Made by a program: the position numbers and the translations under genes
Shown here: one piece after another, positions 26,536 through 35,594 of the stretch
Numbering within the stretch: the first letter of the stretch is position 1
Layout of the letters: the number at the start of each line of letters is the position of its first letter
Assembly (NCBI RefSeq): GCF_035967765.1
Contig: NZ_JAYWIT010000007.1
Source: Conexibacter stalactiti
Lineage (GTDB): Bacteria; Actinomycetota; Thermoleophilia; Solirubrobacterales; Solirubrobacteraceae
Strand: one strand, 5' to 3'
Length of the DNA stretch: 64,000 bases
Notes under the pieces: generated by a model
Database searches by the model: none
The model's input: the letters and a program-made list of their open reading frames with translations, nothing else
What the model was told of the DNA's origin: nothing

Positions 26536-27789
26536 TCAGCCGGTCAGCTTCGAGCGCACCCGGCGCGTGAACGGGCGCATCAGCTTCCACACCGGCTGCA
26601 TCGCGGGATGCTCGCGCAGGCGCTTCAACCGCCGCCACGCCGTCGTCTGCTTGACCCGCAGCGCCGGTTTGGCGAGCCGTCTGTACTCGTTGCGCTCGTG
26701 CATCAGCAGCCGCTGCGTCTCCAGCGCCAGGCGGCTGTCGGCGACGAGCTGGCGGGCGCCGGCGTAGGGCGGGGGCGGCGGGTCGCGATGGATCTTCTCC
26801 AGCGCCGCGGCCATGAACGTGCCGGACTGCTCCCAGGTCGGCCATGAGCGCGCCGTCTCCAGCGCGTTGGTGCGCAGGAACGTCAGCAGCCGCCGGTCGC
26901 GCGCCAGCAGGTCGAGCGCGCGCGCCGTGCCGGCCGGGTCGTCCCAGTCGACGACGAGGCCGTTCCAACCATGCTCGATGTACTCGTCGAAGCCGGTGAC
27001 GGGGGCCACGACGCAGGTCGCGCCCATGTGGAAGCCCTCCAGCGGAGGTCCGAACATGCCCTCGACCTTCGACAGCTTGAGCACGACGTCGCTCGAGCCG
27101 TAGAGCGCGGCCATCTCGCGATGCGTGAGCGGGCCGACGACGGCGTCGGCGGAGCCGGGCTCGATCTTCGAGGCGTCGCCGGTGACGACCGTCAGGTGGC
27201 GCGGCTCGCGCATCGCTCTGACGACGCCGATCGACTCGTAGACGCCCTTGAACCAGACGTCGGGGTTGCCCTCGACGACGATCCGCAGCGGCTCGTCGAG
27301 CCGCACGTCGAGCGTCTCGGGCGAGCGGAAGACGTCCTTGTCGATCCCGTTGCGGACGAACAGGCAGGGCGCGTCGGGCCGCACGCGCGCGAGCGTCTCG
27401 GCGATCCACGTCGCCTCCGTCACGTAGCTGACGGGCAGGTCGAGGATCGCGGCGGCTGCCGGCCGCTCGGCGGTGAGGCGGTCGTAGAAGCGGTCCTCGA
27501 AGCTCTGGAGGAAGTGGACGTATCGATCGGCCTCCAGCTCGAACAGCGAGTAGGCCGTCTCCCACCAGGTCGCGATCGCGACGTCGAAGCGCTCTCGGCG
27601 CGCGTCGTCGAGCCCCTCGACGTGCAGGTGGGCGAGTCCGTCGAACTCCCACGGCGCCGCCTCCTGCTCGCGCACGAGCACGAGCGTCACGTCGTGGCCG
27701 TGTCTGAGGACCAGCTCGCGCGCGTGCTGGACGACGACGCCGACGCCGCCGGACAGCTGCAGGTCGTTGAGGAGGAAGGCGACCTTCAC
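26536..27789 (-). CDS. GT4-family glycosyltransferase with basic C-terminal tail
   Basis: 417 residues. VAFLLNDLQLSGGVGVVVQHA is the N-terminal glycine-rich loop, LRIVVEGNPDVWFKGVYESI, VVLKLSKVEGMFGPPLEGFH and VVAPVTGFDEYIEHGWNG make up the donor domain. The last 80 residues form a helical region ending in the basic PFTRRVRSKLTG, perhaps for membrane contact. The GTG start shares GTGA (27786-27789) with the stop of the methyltransferase gene, so translation is coupled. Confidence 0.86.
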   Translation of the reverse strand: MKVAFLLNDLQLSGGVGVVVQHARELVLRHGHDVTLVLVREQEAAPWEFDGLAHLHVEGLDDARRERFDVAIATWWETAYSLFELEADRYVHFLQSFEDRFYDRLTAERPAAAAILDLPVSYVTEATWIAETLARVRPDAPCLFVRNGIDKDVFRSPETLDVRLDEPLRIVVEGNPDVWFKGVYESIGVVRAMREPRHLTVVTGDASKIEPGSADAVVGPLTHREMAALYGSSDVVLKLSKVEGMFGPPLEGFHMGATCVVAPVTGFDEYIEHGWNGLVVDWDDPAGTARALDLLARDRRLLTFLRTNALETARSWPTWEQSGTFMAAALEKIHRDPPPPPYAGARQLVADSRLALETQRLLMHERNEYRRLAKPALRVKQTTAWRRLKRLREHPAMQPVWKLMRPFTRRVRSKLTG

Positions 27790-28691
27790 GCGTGGCCGCT
27801 GGCGGCGGGCGCGTCGGAGGCCTCGTCGTCGCTCGCGGGCGCCGGCGCAGCGGCGGCAGCCGCCTCCGCGGCGGCCTGCTCGGCCGCGGCGAGACGCTCC
27901 TCGAGCGCCTTCACGGCGGTCGCGTAGTAGAGCAGGTCGCTCTCGCGCTGCCGCTCCCAGCGGCGCTGCGCCTCGACGTCGGACTGGACGACGCGCGCGA
28001 CCGGCGCGCCGGCGAACTGCTCGGCGCCGTCGCCGAAGGCGAGCAGCACGTGCGAGGGGACGCCGGGCGCGAGCGCGAACGCGGCGCTGCCGTCGGCGCT
28101 CTCGGCCGGGTCGGCGATCGCCGAGCCGTTCAACGCGAACTGGTGCAGCACGACGTGGTCGGCGGGCAGCAGCGCGCGCAGCTCCTCGACAGCGCCCTCG
28201 CCCCAACTGGTCGTGTGATGCGGGTTCTCGATCGCCCAGAAGGCGTCGTTGGGAACGCTCAGCACGACCGTCGCGCCGGGACGGGCGGCCAGCTCGACCA
28301 GCAGCGCGACGAGCGGCGCGAAGTCGTCGAGGTGCTCGATCGTCTCGAAGCAGGTGACCAGCAGCGGATCGTCTCTGTCGCCGAGCGCCCCGCGCACCTG
28401 CGCGACGCCCTCCGGCGTGGCGAGGTCGGCGGCGAGCGCGACCGCTCTTCTTCTGCCGATCGCCGCGGCGGCGCGGTCGGCGACCGCCTGCTCGCGGTCG
28501 ACCAGCAGCGCGCGGCCGGCGTAGGCCTTGCCGGCGAGCGCCGCGGCGGCCCCGATCCCGCTGCCGCAGCCGAGGTCGCACCAGCGCGTGCTGGCACGGA
28601 TCAGCGGCGCGGCGAGCGCGTACCGCAGCTCGTGCTCGGCGCGGATGGAGGGGCGGGTGTCGTCGGCGATGCGTTCTTGCCAATCGGGCAT
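27786..28691 (-). CDS. SAM-dependent methyltransferase with C-terminal coiled coil
   Basis: 301 residues. The core has RWCDLGCGSGIGAAAALAG (motif I, about residue 37) and LLVTCFETIEHLDDFAP (motif IV). From about 235 the chain turns into a Glu/Arg/Ala heptad-like helix (WERQRESDLLYYATAVKALE, EERLAAAEQAAAEAA) and an acidic Ala/Pro tail. This domain order resembles chain-terminating methyltransferases of O-antigen systems in which a coiled coil sets chain length; that comparison is inference. AGGAG lies seven bases before the ATG and a -10-like TAGCCT lies at 28716-28721. First gene of a minus-strand operon with two GTs. Confidence 0.83.
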   Translation of the reverse strand: MPDWQERIADDTRPSIRAEHELRYALAAPLIRASTRWCDLGCGSGIGAAAALAGKAYAGRALLVDREQAVADRAAAAIGRRRAVALAADLATPEGVAQVRGALGDRDDPLLVTCFETIEHLDDFAPLVALLVELAARPGATVVLSVPNDAFWAIENPHHTTSWGEGAVEELRALLPADHVVLHQFALNGSAIADPAESADGSAAFALAPGVPSHVLLAFGDGAEQFAGAPVARVVQSDVEAQRRWERQRESDLLYYATAVKALEERLAAAEQAAAEAAAAAAPAPASDDEASDAPAASGHA

Positions 28692-28715
28692 GCGAAGGCT
28701 CCTGCTCGCCGCGGA

Positions 28716-28721
28716 AGGCTA
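28716..28721 (-). promoter_or_regulatory. -10 box TAGCCT plus AGGAG ribosome binding site of the methyltransferase operon
   Basis: TAGCCT on the minus strand lies 24 bases before the ATG at 28691. AGGAG (28699-28703) stands seven bases from the start, giving one of the few conventional leadered starts in the locus. Confidence 0.4.
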
Positions 28722-28761
28722 CCTGGCGGCCCCGCTGTCCGCGTGACGCTGGCCGTCTCCG

Positions 28762-28767
28762 TACCAT
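28762..28767 (+). promoter_or_regulatory. -10 box TACCAT of the leader ORF/GT operon
   Basis: TACCAT ends six bases before the ATG of the 9-codon leader ORF at 28774, the same spacing as other leaderless starts in this window. Confidence 0.45.
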
Positions 28768-28773
28768 CAGCGC

Positions 28774-28803
28774 ATGCGCCAGCGACCCGCCCGCCGCCTG
28801 TGA
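28774..28803 (+). CDS. Leader mini-ORF (9 residues) coupled to the downstream glycosyltransferase
   Basis: ATG at 28774 opens the peptide MRQRPARRL, ending in TGA at 28801-28803. That stop overlaps the GTG start (28800-28802) of the downstream gene in the same GTGA manner used between full genes here. The ATG is six bases behind a -10 box, so it would be the 5' end of a leaderless mRNA. A translated mini-ORF that delivers ribosomes to the GTG is inferred; there is no protein-level evidence. Confidence 0.4.
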   Translation: MRQRPARRL

Positions 28804-29777
28804 AGCCCGCGTTCGCCCGCTCAGGACTGCCCTACACGGCGCCTGCGGAGCACGAGCCGCTGCGGCTCGCCTTCGTCGGTCAGGGGACGTTCTTCGAAGC
28901 GTGCGCGCTGATGCGCGGGACGCCCGAGCTGGAGACCCGCTTCATCGAGTTCCGCGAGGGCGCCGAGCTGGGCCGGCTGCTCGCCGAGCTGCACGCGTGG
29001 CGGCCGCACGTGGTGCTGGTGTTCCGTCCCGAGATCGTGCCGGCGGGGGCGTTCGCCGAGCTCGACGCCGCGACGCTCGGGTTCCTCACCGAGCCGCTGC
29101 CGCGCGGCGCCGGCGCGCACGCCGACCTCGAGACGCGGCTCGCGTCGCTGCGCAAGGTCGACCGCGGCAACTTCGACCGGATCGTCGCGTTCGACCCCAA
29201 CATCGTCGGCGCCGCCGAAGAGGTGCTGCCGGTCTGGCGCTCGCTGCCGCTGCCGGTCGACGACCGCTTCTTCGCCGACGTCGAGCCGATCCGGGCGCGG
29301 CCGGGCGTGATGTTCGTCGGCCGCTCGACGGCCCACCGCGAGCAGCTGCTGATCCCCTCCAAGCACAGCTTCGACGTGCTGCACCTCGCCTTCGGCGTCG
29401 ACGCCGCGCGGCTCGACGCGCTGATGCGCGAGCACCACGTCGGGATCAACCTCCACAACGAGCCGTACCCGTCGTTCGAGAACCGCGTCTCGCTCCACCT
29501 CGCGGCCGGCCACCTCGTGCTGAGCGAGCCGCTCGACCCGCTGCACGGGCTGGAGCCGGGGATCGACTTCATCGAGGTCGGCACGGCCGGCGAGCTGCAC
29601 AACCGGATCGAGCTGCTGCAGCGGCTCCCCGACGCCTACCACCGCGTCCGCGTGCGCGGTCGCATGAAGGCCGAGGGCTTCCGCGCCTCACGCGTCTACC
29701 CGCGCCTCGTCCACGACCTGCTGCTCGACCTGCGCGCCTTCGGGACCGAGCGGGCGGCCGTCGCCGCAGCCGCCTGA
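28800..29777 (+). CDS. CgeB/group-1-like glycosyltransferase
   Basis: 325 residues. LRLAFVGQGTFFEACALM opens a GT-B-like N-terminal domain; VVLVFRPEIVPAGAF and FDRIVAFDPNIVGAAEEVLP resemble the spore-maturation CgeB/GT family. The donor domain has VMFVGRSTAHREQLLIPSKH, VGINLHNEPYPSFENRVSLH and the terminal LHNRIELLQRLPDAYHRVR. The pattern of short blocks with a conserved ENR-x-SLHLAAGHLV is typical of that family. The GTG start at 28800 is chosen by its overlap with the leader ORF; an in-frame GTG near 28743 is possible. Substrate unknown. Confidence 0.75.
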   Translation: MKPAFARSGLPYTAPAEHEPLRLAFVGQGTFFEACALMRGTPELETRFIEFREGAELGRLLAELHAWRPHVVLVFRPEIVPAGAFAELDAATLGFLTEPLPRGAGAHADLETRLASLRKVDRGNFDRIVAFDPNIVGAAEEVLPVWRSLPLPVDDRFFADVEPIRARPGVMFVGRSTAHREQLLIPSKHSFDVLHLAFGVDAARLDALMREHHVGINLHNEPYPSFENRVSLHLAAGHLVLSEPLDPLHGLEPGIDFIEVGTAGELHNRIELLQRLPDAYHRVRVRGRMKAEGFRASRVYPRLVHDLLLDLRAFGTERAAVAAAA

Positions 29778-29795
29778 GCCGGCCCGGCGGCCGCC

Positions 29796-32645
29796 TCAGC
29801 GGTTGACGCGGCGGCGAACCTGCTTGCCGACGTCGCGGACGGTTCTGACGGCGAGCTGGGCGGCGCTCTGCGACAGCTCCGCGTTGAGCGCCCGCAGCCG
29901 GCCGCTCTCGTCCTTCAGCGCCTTGATCTCCGCCAGCAGCACCTCTTGGTCGGCGCGCCACCGCGCGGCCTTGCCCTCGAGGTCGTCGATCCAGGCGCGG
30001 TGCTCGGCCAGGCGCGCCTCGTAGACCTCGCGCTGCTCCTCGACGACGGCGCGCAGCTGCGCGCGCTCACCGCGCGCTCCGCGCAGCAGCCCGGTCAGGT
30101 CACCGCTCGCGAGCGTCCCGTCGGCGGCGAGCGGGCGCTCGACCCGCAGCCACTGCTCGGCGTCGTACGGCGGCTCGTTGGTCACGCGCGGCCAGTCGGC
30201 GCGGAAGCCGGCCCAGCGGCCGGGCCGGCGCTTGGCCGCCAGCGGTTCGGGCACGACCTGCAGTCGCAGGCCGGCGGCGACGGCGCGGTTGAGCAGCTCG
30301 TCGTCGACCTCGTCGCCGTCCGCGTCGGCGGCGAAGCCGCCGAGCCGCTCGAGCGCGGCGCGCCGGATCGCGTACGGGCCGGCGGTGAAGGCGGCGCCGT
30401 CGAGCCCGGCCAGCGGCGGGCCAGGCAGCGGCACGAAGGCGTGCCAGGCGGCGTCGCGCTCGTCACCGTCGGCGGCGGCGACGCCGTCCGGGCCGTCGCT
30501 GCCCGTGCCGTCGCGCCCCTCGTCGTCCGCGACCGCGCCGTCAGCGCCGCCGAGCTGGTCGAGCACCGCGCACGCGCAGAGGTCGGCCTCCGTCGCGGCG
30601 ACCGCCCGTCGCAGCCCGTCGGCGAACGACGGCAGCGGCACGTCGCCAACCGGCACGAGCGCGAACAGCTCGCCGCTGGATGCCTCCAGCGCGGCGGTCC
30701 GCGCGTCGGCGGCATGGCCGGGGCGGGCAGGGCGGACGACCGTCACGCCGTCCGCGACGGGGCCGGCGCCGGTCACGTCCGCGGCGCGCAGATCGGCGAC
30801 GACCAGTTCGACGCCGTCGCCGTCGCGCAGCGCCGCGAGCTGCTCCGCGAGCAGCTCCTCGTCGCCGTCGAACAGCAGGCAGGCGGTCACCGTCGGCAGC
30901 GCGGGCGCGGCTGCCCCGGGCGCCTCCTCCGCGACGTCGTTGGTCCGCCGCACGGCGCGGTGCCAGCGGTCGTAGGCCGCGTCGACGGCGGCCGTCGTGG
31001 CGGGCGGCCGCGCCGGGGCGACCGGCGTCGTCAGCCGGTGCGCCAGCAGCTCCGCCAGCGGCGCCGGGTCGACGGCGACCGTCGGCGCCGTCAGCGGGAC
31101 CGGGAGCGGCGGACCGGCGGCGGCGAACATGTGGTCATCACGCTGCCGAGCGTCGATCAGCTCGCCGCTGCCGCCCGACTGCGCCGCGACGAACGGCACG
31201 CCGAGCGCGATCGCCTCGCTGACGGTGTTGGGAGCGTTGTCGACGAGCGACGGCATCGCCGCCAGCACGCCGGGGCGGGCGAGGTACTCGGCGGCGCCCT
31301 GCTGGTCGCGGTCGCTGACGACCTCACAGCCCCATGGCCAGCGCTCGGCGCGCTCGGCGACGTAGGCGTCGGCCGGCTGTCCGAGCACTTCCGCGACCGG
31401 TCCGAGGAAGGTGACGGAGAAGCGCGGGAGGTCGTCGCGGGCGGCCAGCAGGTCGAGCGCGTCGCAGAGCGTCACGACGCCCTTGCGCGTCTCGATGCGA
31501 CCGAAGAAGACGATCTCGTCCGGCAGCGTCGCCGCGTCGGCGGAGGCGGGGTGGCCGGGGGCGGCGACCGCGGCGCCGCCGTTGCTGCGGGCGCGGACGG
31601 CGCGCGGCACGCGCGTCGTGCTCGGTCGCACCGCGGCCGGCGTCGCGTATGGCTGCACGTGCACACGGTCGGGCAACGTCCAGCCGTGCTCGCGCATGTA
31701 GCGGTGGAGGTAGCGGCTGGGGCCGAGCAGCACGTCGGCGAGCGCGACGCTGACACGCTCCAGCGCCTCGTTGACGAGGAACTCCTCGCGCGTCAGCGCG
31801 ACGCGGTTGGCCTCCGCCGCCCAGCGCGTCGGCCCGTGCGTGCCGATCGCGAAGGTCGTGCGCGCGAACGCCGCGCCCTGGCGCTTGGCGAGCTGCGCGT
31901 AGGCGCCGTGGCCCATGTTCTCGGGCAGGTGGACGACGTCGAACGGCTGCTCGTCGCGCAGCCAGCAATAGACCTCGTAGGAGACGCGGGCCGGATAATG
32001 CAGGTTCTTGACCGATCCGCCGCCCGGCGCTCGGATGACCTCCAGGCGCACGTCGCGCTCGGCGTAGTGGCGCCGCCAGCGCTCGTTCGACGTCTCGGCG
32101 CCGGCCTCCTGCCAGCCCGTGAAGAGCAGCGTCACATCGTGACCGCCGCGCGCGAGCGACTCGGCGAGCGACGTCGCGGCGGTGCCGATGCCGCCGCCGG
32201 TCATGCCGGAGGCCTCGAAGCTGACGACGCAGACGCGTGCCGGCGCGTCCGCCGCGGTGATCGTCGCGGTCTCGACGGTCGCGTCGAGCGCGAGCGAGTG
32301 GGGGCCGGCGGCGAGCAGCTCCGGCACCTGCGGCGAGCCGGGAGGGGCGGCGACGACCAGCGGCAGCTCGGCGCCCGGCTGCCCGGGAGCCGCCGCGAAC
32401 GTCGCGAGGGCGGTCGCGAGGCCGTGCGCCTCGACGCGCTCGCGCAGCGCGGTCAGGCCCGCGCTCGACGCCTCCGCGGCGCTTCCGGCGATGACGGTGG
32501 CCGCGGCTCTCGCCGGCGCGCCGAGCTGCTCGGCCGTCGCCAGCAGCACGTCGCCGTCGCCGGCCTCGACGGGATCGGTGACGACCGCGCCGCCGAGCGA
32601 GGCCGCGAGCCGCTCGGCGATCGCGAGAGGCTCGTCCCAGTTCAC
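29796..32645 (-). CDS. Giant chimeric glycosyltransferase B: GT4 domain, GT2-like domain lacking DxD, coiled coil
   Basis: 949 residues, about 2.5 times a normal GT4. Domain order: a variable N-terminal domain (1-160); a GT4 domain beginning ARVCVVSFEASGMTGGGIGT and including FDVVHLPENMGHGAYAQLAK, FAIGTHGPTRWAAEANR and EIVFFGRIETRKGVVTLCDA; a GT2-like region beginning TVTACLLFDGDEELLAEQLA in which the expected metal motif reads LFALVPVGDVPLPSF (no DxD); then a Glu/Arg-rich coiled coil and basic tail KQVRRRVNR. The GTG at 32645 shares GTGA with the stop of the paralogous upstream gene; an in-frame ATG at 32678 is the alternative. Clear tandem paralogue of 32642-35533. Confidence 0.82.
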   Translation of the reverse strand: MNWDEPLAIAERLAASLGGAVVTDPVEAGDGDVLLATAEQLGAPARAAATVIAGSAAEASSAGLTALRERVEAHGLATALATFAAAPGQPGAELPLVVAAPPGSPQVPELLAAGPHSLALDATVETATITAADAPARVCVVSFEASGMTGGGIGTAATSLAESLARGGHDVTLLFTGWQEAGAETSNERWRRHYAERDVRLEVIRAPGGGSVKNLHYPARVSYEVYCWLRDEQPFDVVHLPENMGHGAYAQLAKRQGAAFARTTFAIGTHGPTRWAAEANRVALTREEFLVNEALERVSVALADVLLGPSRYLHRYMREHGWTLPDRVHVQPYATPAAVRPSTTRVPRAVRARSNGGAAVAAPGHPASADAATLPDEIVFFGRIETRKGVVTLCDALDLLAARDDLPRFSVTFLGPVAEVLGQPADAYVAERAERWPWGCEVVSDRDQQGAAEYLARPGVLAAMPSLVDNAPNTVSEAIALGVPFVAAQSGGSGELIDARQRDDHMFAAAGPPLPVPLTAPTVAVDPAPLAELLAHRLTTPVAPARPPATTAAVDAAYDRWHRAVRRTNDVAEEAPGAAAPALPTVTACLLFDGDEELLAEQLAALRDGDGVELVVADLRAADVTGAGPVADGVTVVRPARPGHAADARTAALEASSGELFALVPVGDVPLPSFADGLRRAVAATEADLCACAVLDQLGGADGAVADDEGRDGTGSDGPDGVAAADGDERDAAWHAFVPLPGPPLAGLDGAAFTAGPYAIRRAALERLGGFAADADGDEVDDELLNRAVAAGLRLQVVPEPLAAKRRPGRWAGFRADWPRVTNEPPYDAEQWLRVERPLAADGTLASGDLTGLLRGARGERAQLRAVVEEQREVYEARLAEHRAWIDDLEGKAARWRADQEVLLAEIKALKDESGRLRALNAELSQSAAQLAVRTVRDVGKQVRRRVNR

Positions 32646-35533
32646 CGCAGCTTCCGCCGCATCAGCTCGATCCGCCATCTCGCGAACCGTACGCCTCGGC
32701 GCGGCCACTCGCTCACCGGGCCGCGCGCGGCGCGCGGCATCCGCTGCTGAGCGCGCGCGAGCGCCGACGGCGCACGCATCGCCGCCAGCGCGGCGTCGCG
32801 GTCGCGCAGCACCGCGCCCAGCTCCTCCTTCTGATGCTCGTACAGCTCGACGAGGTCGCGATACTCCTTCAGGCGCGCCTCGTAGGCGTCGACGAGCTCC
32901 TGCTGGCGCGCGATCTGCACCAGCACGCGGTCCGTGCTCTCGCCGACGGTGCGGTGCGCGCCCGTCAGCAGCGCTGGGAGGTCGGCGAGCTGACCCTCGA
33001 GCCGCCGGCGGAACGGCCGCAGGCGACGGATCTCCGCCTCGCCCTCGGGCAGCGGGAAGGGGGCGCTGCCGATGAAGCGCGAGCGCAGCTCGGTCCAGGC
33101 GTCGTCGCGGATCGTCGTCAGCAGCGGCTCGGGGTGGACCTCCAGCCGCAGGCCGTCGAGCGCGGCGCGCGCGAGCAGCTCGTGATCGGTCGTCTCGCCC
33201 CACGTGTCGCTGGCGTAGCCGCCGAGCCCGCTGAGCGCCGTGCGCCGGATCGCGTACGACCCGACGCTGAGCGCCGGGTAGACGGCGGCCGCGATCGCCG
33301 GTCCCGCGATCGGCACGAACGCGAGCAGGTCGGCGGGCACGTCCTTGCGGCTCAGCGCTCTCGGGATGCCGGTGTCGCGGTCGGCGGCCGGGTCCCGCGA
33401 GATCAGCGTGAGCAGATCCGCTCCACTGGCGGCGGCCGCTGTGCAGACCTGCTCGACGAAGGCCGCGTCGGGCTGCTCGTGGCCACGCAGCACGAACAGC
33501 AGGTCGGCGTCGAGCCGCTCGGCGAGCGCACGCCGCGCCGGGCCGGCGTCGCGACCGGCGGCGCGCACCAGCTCGACGTCGGCAGGCGCGTCGTCCAGCT
33601 CGGCGTCCGGTGCGACCACGGCGGCGATCTGCAGCGGCTGCTGCGTGCCGTCGCGCAGCGCGGCACTGAGGCGCCGCAGGTCGTCGCCGTCGGCGTCGAC
33701 GATGCAGACGGCGGCGGTCAGGGCGGAGGTCTTGGCAGCGGCCGGCGGCGTCGCGGGGCGCGCGGCGATCGCGCGATGCCAGCGGTCGTAGACGGCGTCG
33801 CCGGCGGCGTCGCCGACGGCCGGCGCGACGCTCCCGGCGGCGTCGGCCGCCTTCGCGCGCAGCGCCGTCGCGAGCGCCCGTGCGTCGAACGGCTCCTCCT
33901 GGGCCGCGAAGGTCGGCGGCTCGAGCGTCGTGGCGTTGCGCCAGCCGTCGAAGGTCGAGCCCGCGAGGTCCTCGGTCGCGATGATCTCCGCCGTGCCGCC
34001 GGAGCGCGAGGCGATGAACGGGACGCCGAGCGCGACGGCCTCGTAGACGGTGTTCGGCGAGTTGTCGACGAGCGACGGGATCGCCACGACGCACGGCGTC
34101 TCGCGCAGGTGCGCGATCGCCTCGTCGTGGCCGAGGTCGGGCAGGATCGTCCAGTCGAGGCCCCAGTCGGCGGCGCGCCGCTCGACGAACGCCGTCGAGT
34201 CCTCGCCGAGCACGCGCTCCGGCCGGCCGACGAAGGTGACGCGGTCGAACGGGCAGTCGCCGTCGGCGACGAGCAGGTCGACGGCGTCGCAGAACGCCTC
34301 CAGGCCCTTGCGCGTCTCCAGCCGTCCGAAGAAGACCAGCTCGCGCGGCGCGGGACCGGCGGCCTCGCCGGCGCTGTCCTCCGCCATCCGCCGGACCGAC
34401 TGCGGACGCGAGTACTGCTGCACGAAGGTGCGCTCCGGCAGCTCCCAGGCGCGGTCGCGCATGTAGTCGACGAGGTAGGCGCTGGGGCTCAGGATGACGT
34501 CGGCACGAGCGACGCTGAGCCGCTCCAGCCGCTCGGTCACGAGCATGTCGATCTGCTCGATCCCCTCGCGGTTGCACTCCGCGACCCAGCGCGTCGAGGA
34601 GTGCGTGCCGATCACGAACTCGACGTCCTGGTAGGCGAGGCCCATCGCCTTCGCGGTCTGCGCGAAGGCGCCGTGGCCGAGCGTCTCCGGCAGGTGCACG
34701 ATGTCGAACGGCCGCTCCGCGTGCGCCGCGGAGAGCCAGCGGTGGAACTCGTAGGCGCGCCGCACCGCGTGGTGGGGGCTGCGCACCGGCGGATCCCACG
34801 GCGTGCCGAGCAGCGCGAACTCGATCCCGCTGGCCGCGAACCGCGCGCGCCACTCCGGCTCGCGCGCGGCGGCCGGCGGGTCCATCCAGCCGGTGAAGAG
34901 GACGGTGACGTCGTTGCCGGCGGCGGCGAGCGTGTGCGCGAGCGAGTGGTAGGCGGTGCCGATGCCGCCGTTGCCGGTCGGCCCGGTGATCTCGTACGAG
35001 GCGATCAGCACGCGGGCCGGGCCGGCGGCGTCGACGCCCGCGATCGCGGGGTCGAGCGCGAGGCTCAGCGGTCCGGTCTCCAGCAGCGGCTCGACGTCGT
35101 CACCGGCTCTGCAGGCGACGACGAGCGACCCTTCGGTGCGCCCGCCGCCCGCCTCGCCGTGGACGATGCCGGAATACGGCGTGCTCCAGCCGGCGGCCGC
35201 GGCGGTCGCGCGGGCGGCCGCGATCGCGTCGAGCGACGAGCCTGCGGGCGCGAGGTCGACGGCGACGACGATGCGCGCGTCGGCGAGCCCCTCCCACGTC
35301 GCGTCGCCGGTCAGCAGGACGATGCTGTCGCGCAGTTCGCCGTCCGCGAGCGCGCCTGCTGATGCTGCCGCGCTCGCGGTCAGCTCGCTGGGGAGCGCGA
35401 CCTCCGTCCTGCCGAGCACGACGACCCGCTCGAGTCCGGCGGCCGCCGCGACGCGGCTCAGCACGAGCGTCAGATTGGACGTCCGAGCCGCGGACGCATT
35501 GCCTTTACTAGAAATGAGGGCACCCCCTGCCAT
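32642..35533 (-). CDS. Giant chimeric glycosyltransferase A: GT4 domain, GT2-like domain lacking DxD, coiled coil
   Basis: 963 residues. Same architecture as the next gene: N-terminal domain; GT4 core from VLIASYEITGPTGNGGIGTA through VTVLFTGWMDPPAA, FDIVHLPETLGHGAFAQTAK, FVIGTHSSTRWVAECNREGI and ELVFFGRLETRKGLEAFCDA; a GT2-like block with VGSYAIRRTALSGLGGYASD where the DxD position reads LLFVLRGHEQPD; and a coiled coil (LVQIARQQELVDAYEARLKE, LVELYEHQKEELGAVLRDRD) ending in RRKLR. ATG 35533 has a -10 box eight bases upstream; a longer in-frame start at 35623 would overlap the preceding gene. It probably adds one sugar while its extra domains position the chain or partner (inference). Confidence 0.83.
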   Translation of the reverse strand: MAGGALISSKGNASAARTSNLTLVLSRVAAAAGLERVVVLGRTEVALPSELTASAAASAGALADGELRDSIVLLTGDATWEGLADARIVVAVDLAPAGSSLDAIAAARATAAAAGWSTPYSGIVHGEAGGGRTEGSLVVACRAGDDVEPLLETGPLSLALDPAIAGVDAAGPARVLIASYEITGPTGNGGIGTAYHSLAHTLAAAGNDVTVLFTGWMDPPAAAREPEWRARFAASGIEFALLGTPWDPPVRSPHHAVRRAYEFHRWLSAAHAERPFDIVHLPETLGHGAFAQTAKAMGLAYQDVEFVIGTHSSTRWVAECNREGIEQIDMLVTERLERLSVARADVILSPSAYLVDYMRDRAWELPERTFVQQYSRPQSVRRMAEDSAGEAAGPAPRELVFFGRLETRKGLEAFCDAVDLLVADGDCPFDRVTFVGRPERVLGEDSTAFVERRAADWGLDWTILPDLGHDEAIAHLRETPCVVAIPSLVDNSPNTVYEAVALGVPFIASRSGGTAEIIATEDLAGSTFDGWRNATTLEPPTFAAQEEPFDARALATALRAKAADAAGSVAPAVGDAAGDAVYDRWHRAIAARPATPPAAAKTSALTAAVCIVDADGDDLRRLSAALRDGTQQPLQIAAVVAPDAELDDAPADVELVRAAGRDAGPARRALAERLDADLLFVLRGHEQPDAAFVEQVCTAAAASGADLLTLISRDPAADRDTGIPRALSRKDVPADLLAFVPIAGPAIAAAVYPALSVGSYAIRRTALSGLGGYASDTWGETTDHELLARAALDGLRLEVHPEPLLTTIRDDAWTELRSRFIGSAPFPLPEGEAEIRRLRPFRRRLEGQLADLPALLTGAHRTVGESTDRVLVQIARQQELVDAYEARLKEYRDLVELYEHQKEELGAVLRDRDAALAAMRAPSALARAQQRMPRAARGPVSEWPRRGVRFARWRIELMRRKLR

Positions 35534-35541
35534 GTGGCCGC

Positions 35542-35547
35542 ATCGTA
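35542..35547 (-). promoter_or_regulatory. -10 box TACGAT, leaderless promoter of the giant GT operon
   Basis: TACGAT on the minus strand ends eight bases before the ATG at 35533. It decides the start against the longer frame to 35623. Confidence 0.5.
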
Positions 35548-35594
35548 GGGAACCGGCGTCCGAGATGCCGGCACCTCGGGTCCGTCGATCCCTG

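Noticed and set aside
29946..35362. Two very long open frames (about 930 and 840 codons) on the plus strand, antisense to the giant glycosyltransferases.
   Set aside because: They consist of Arg/Gly/Val/Ala-rich low-complexity sequence with no domains, as expected for shadow frames opposite high-GC genes; the minus-strand frames have clear GT motifs and promoters.
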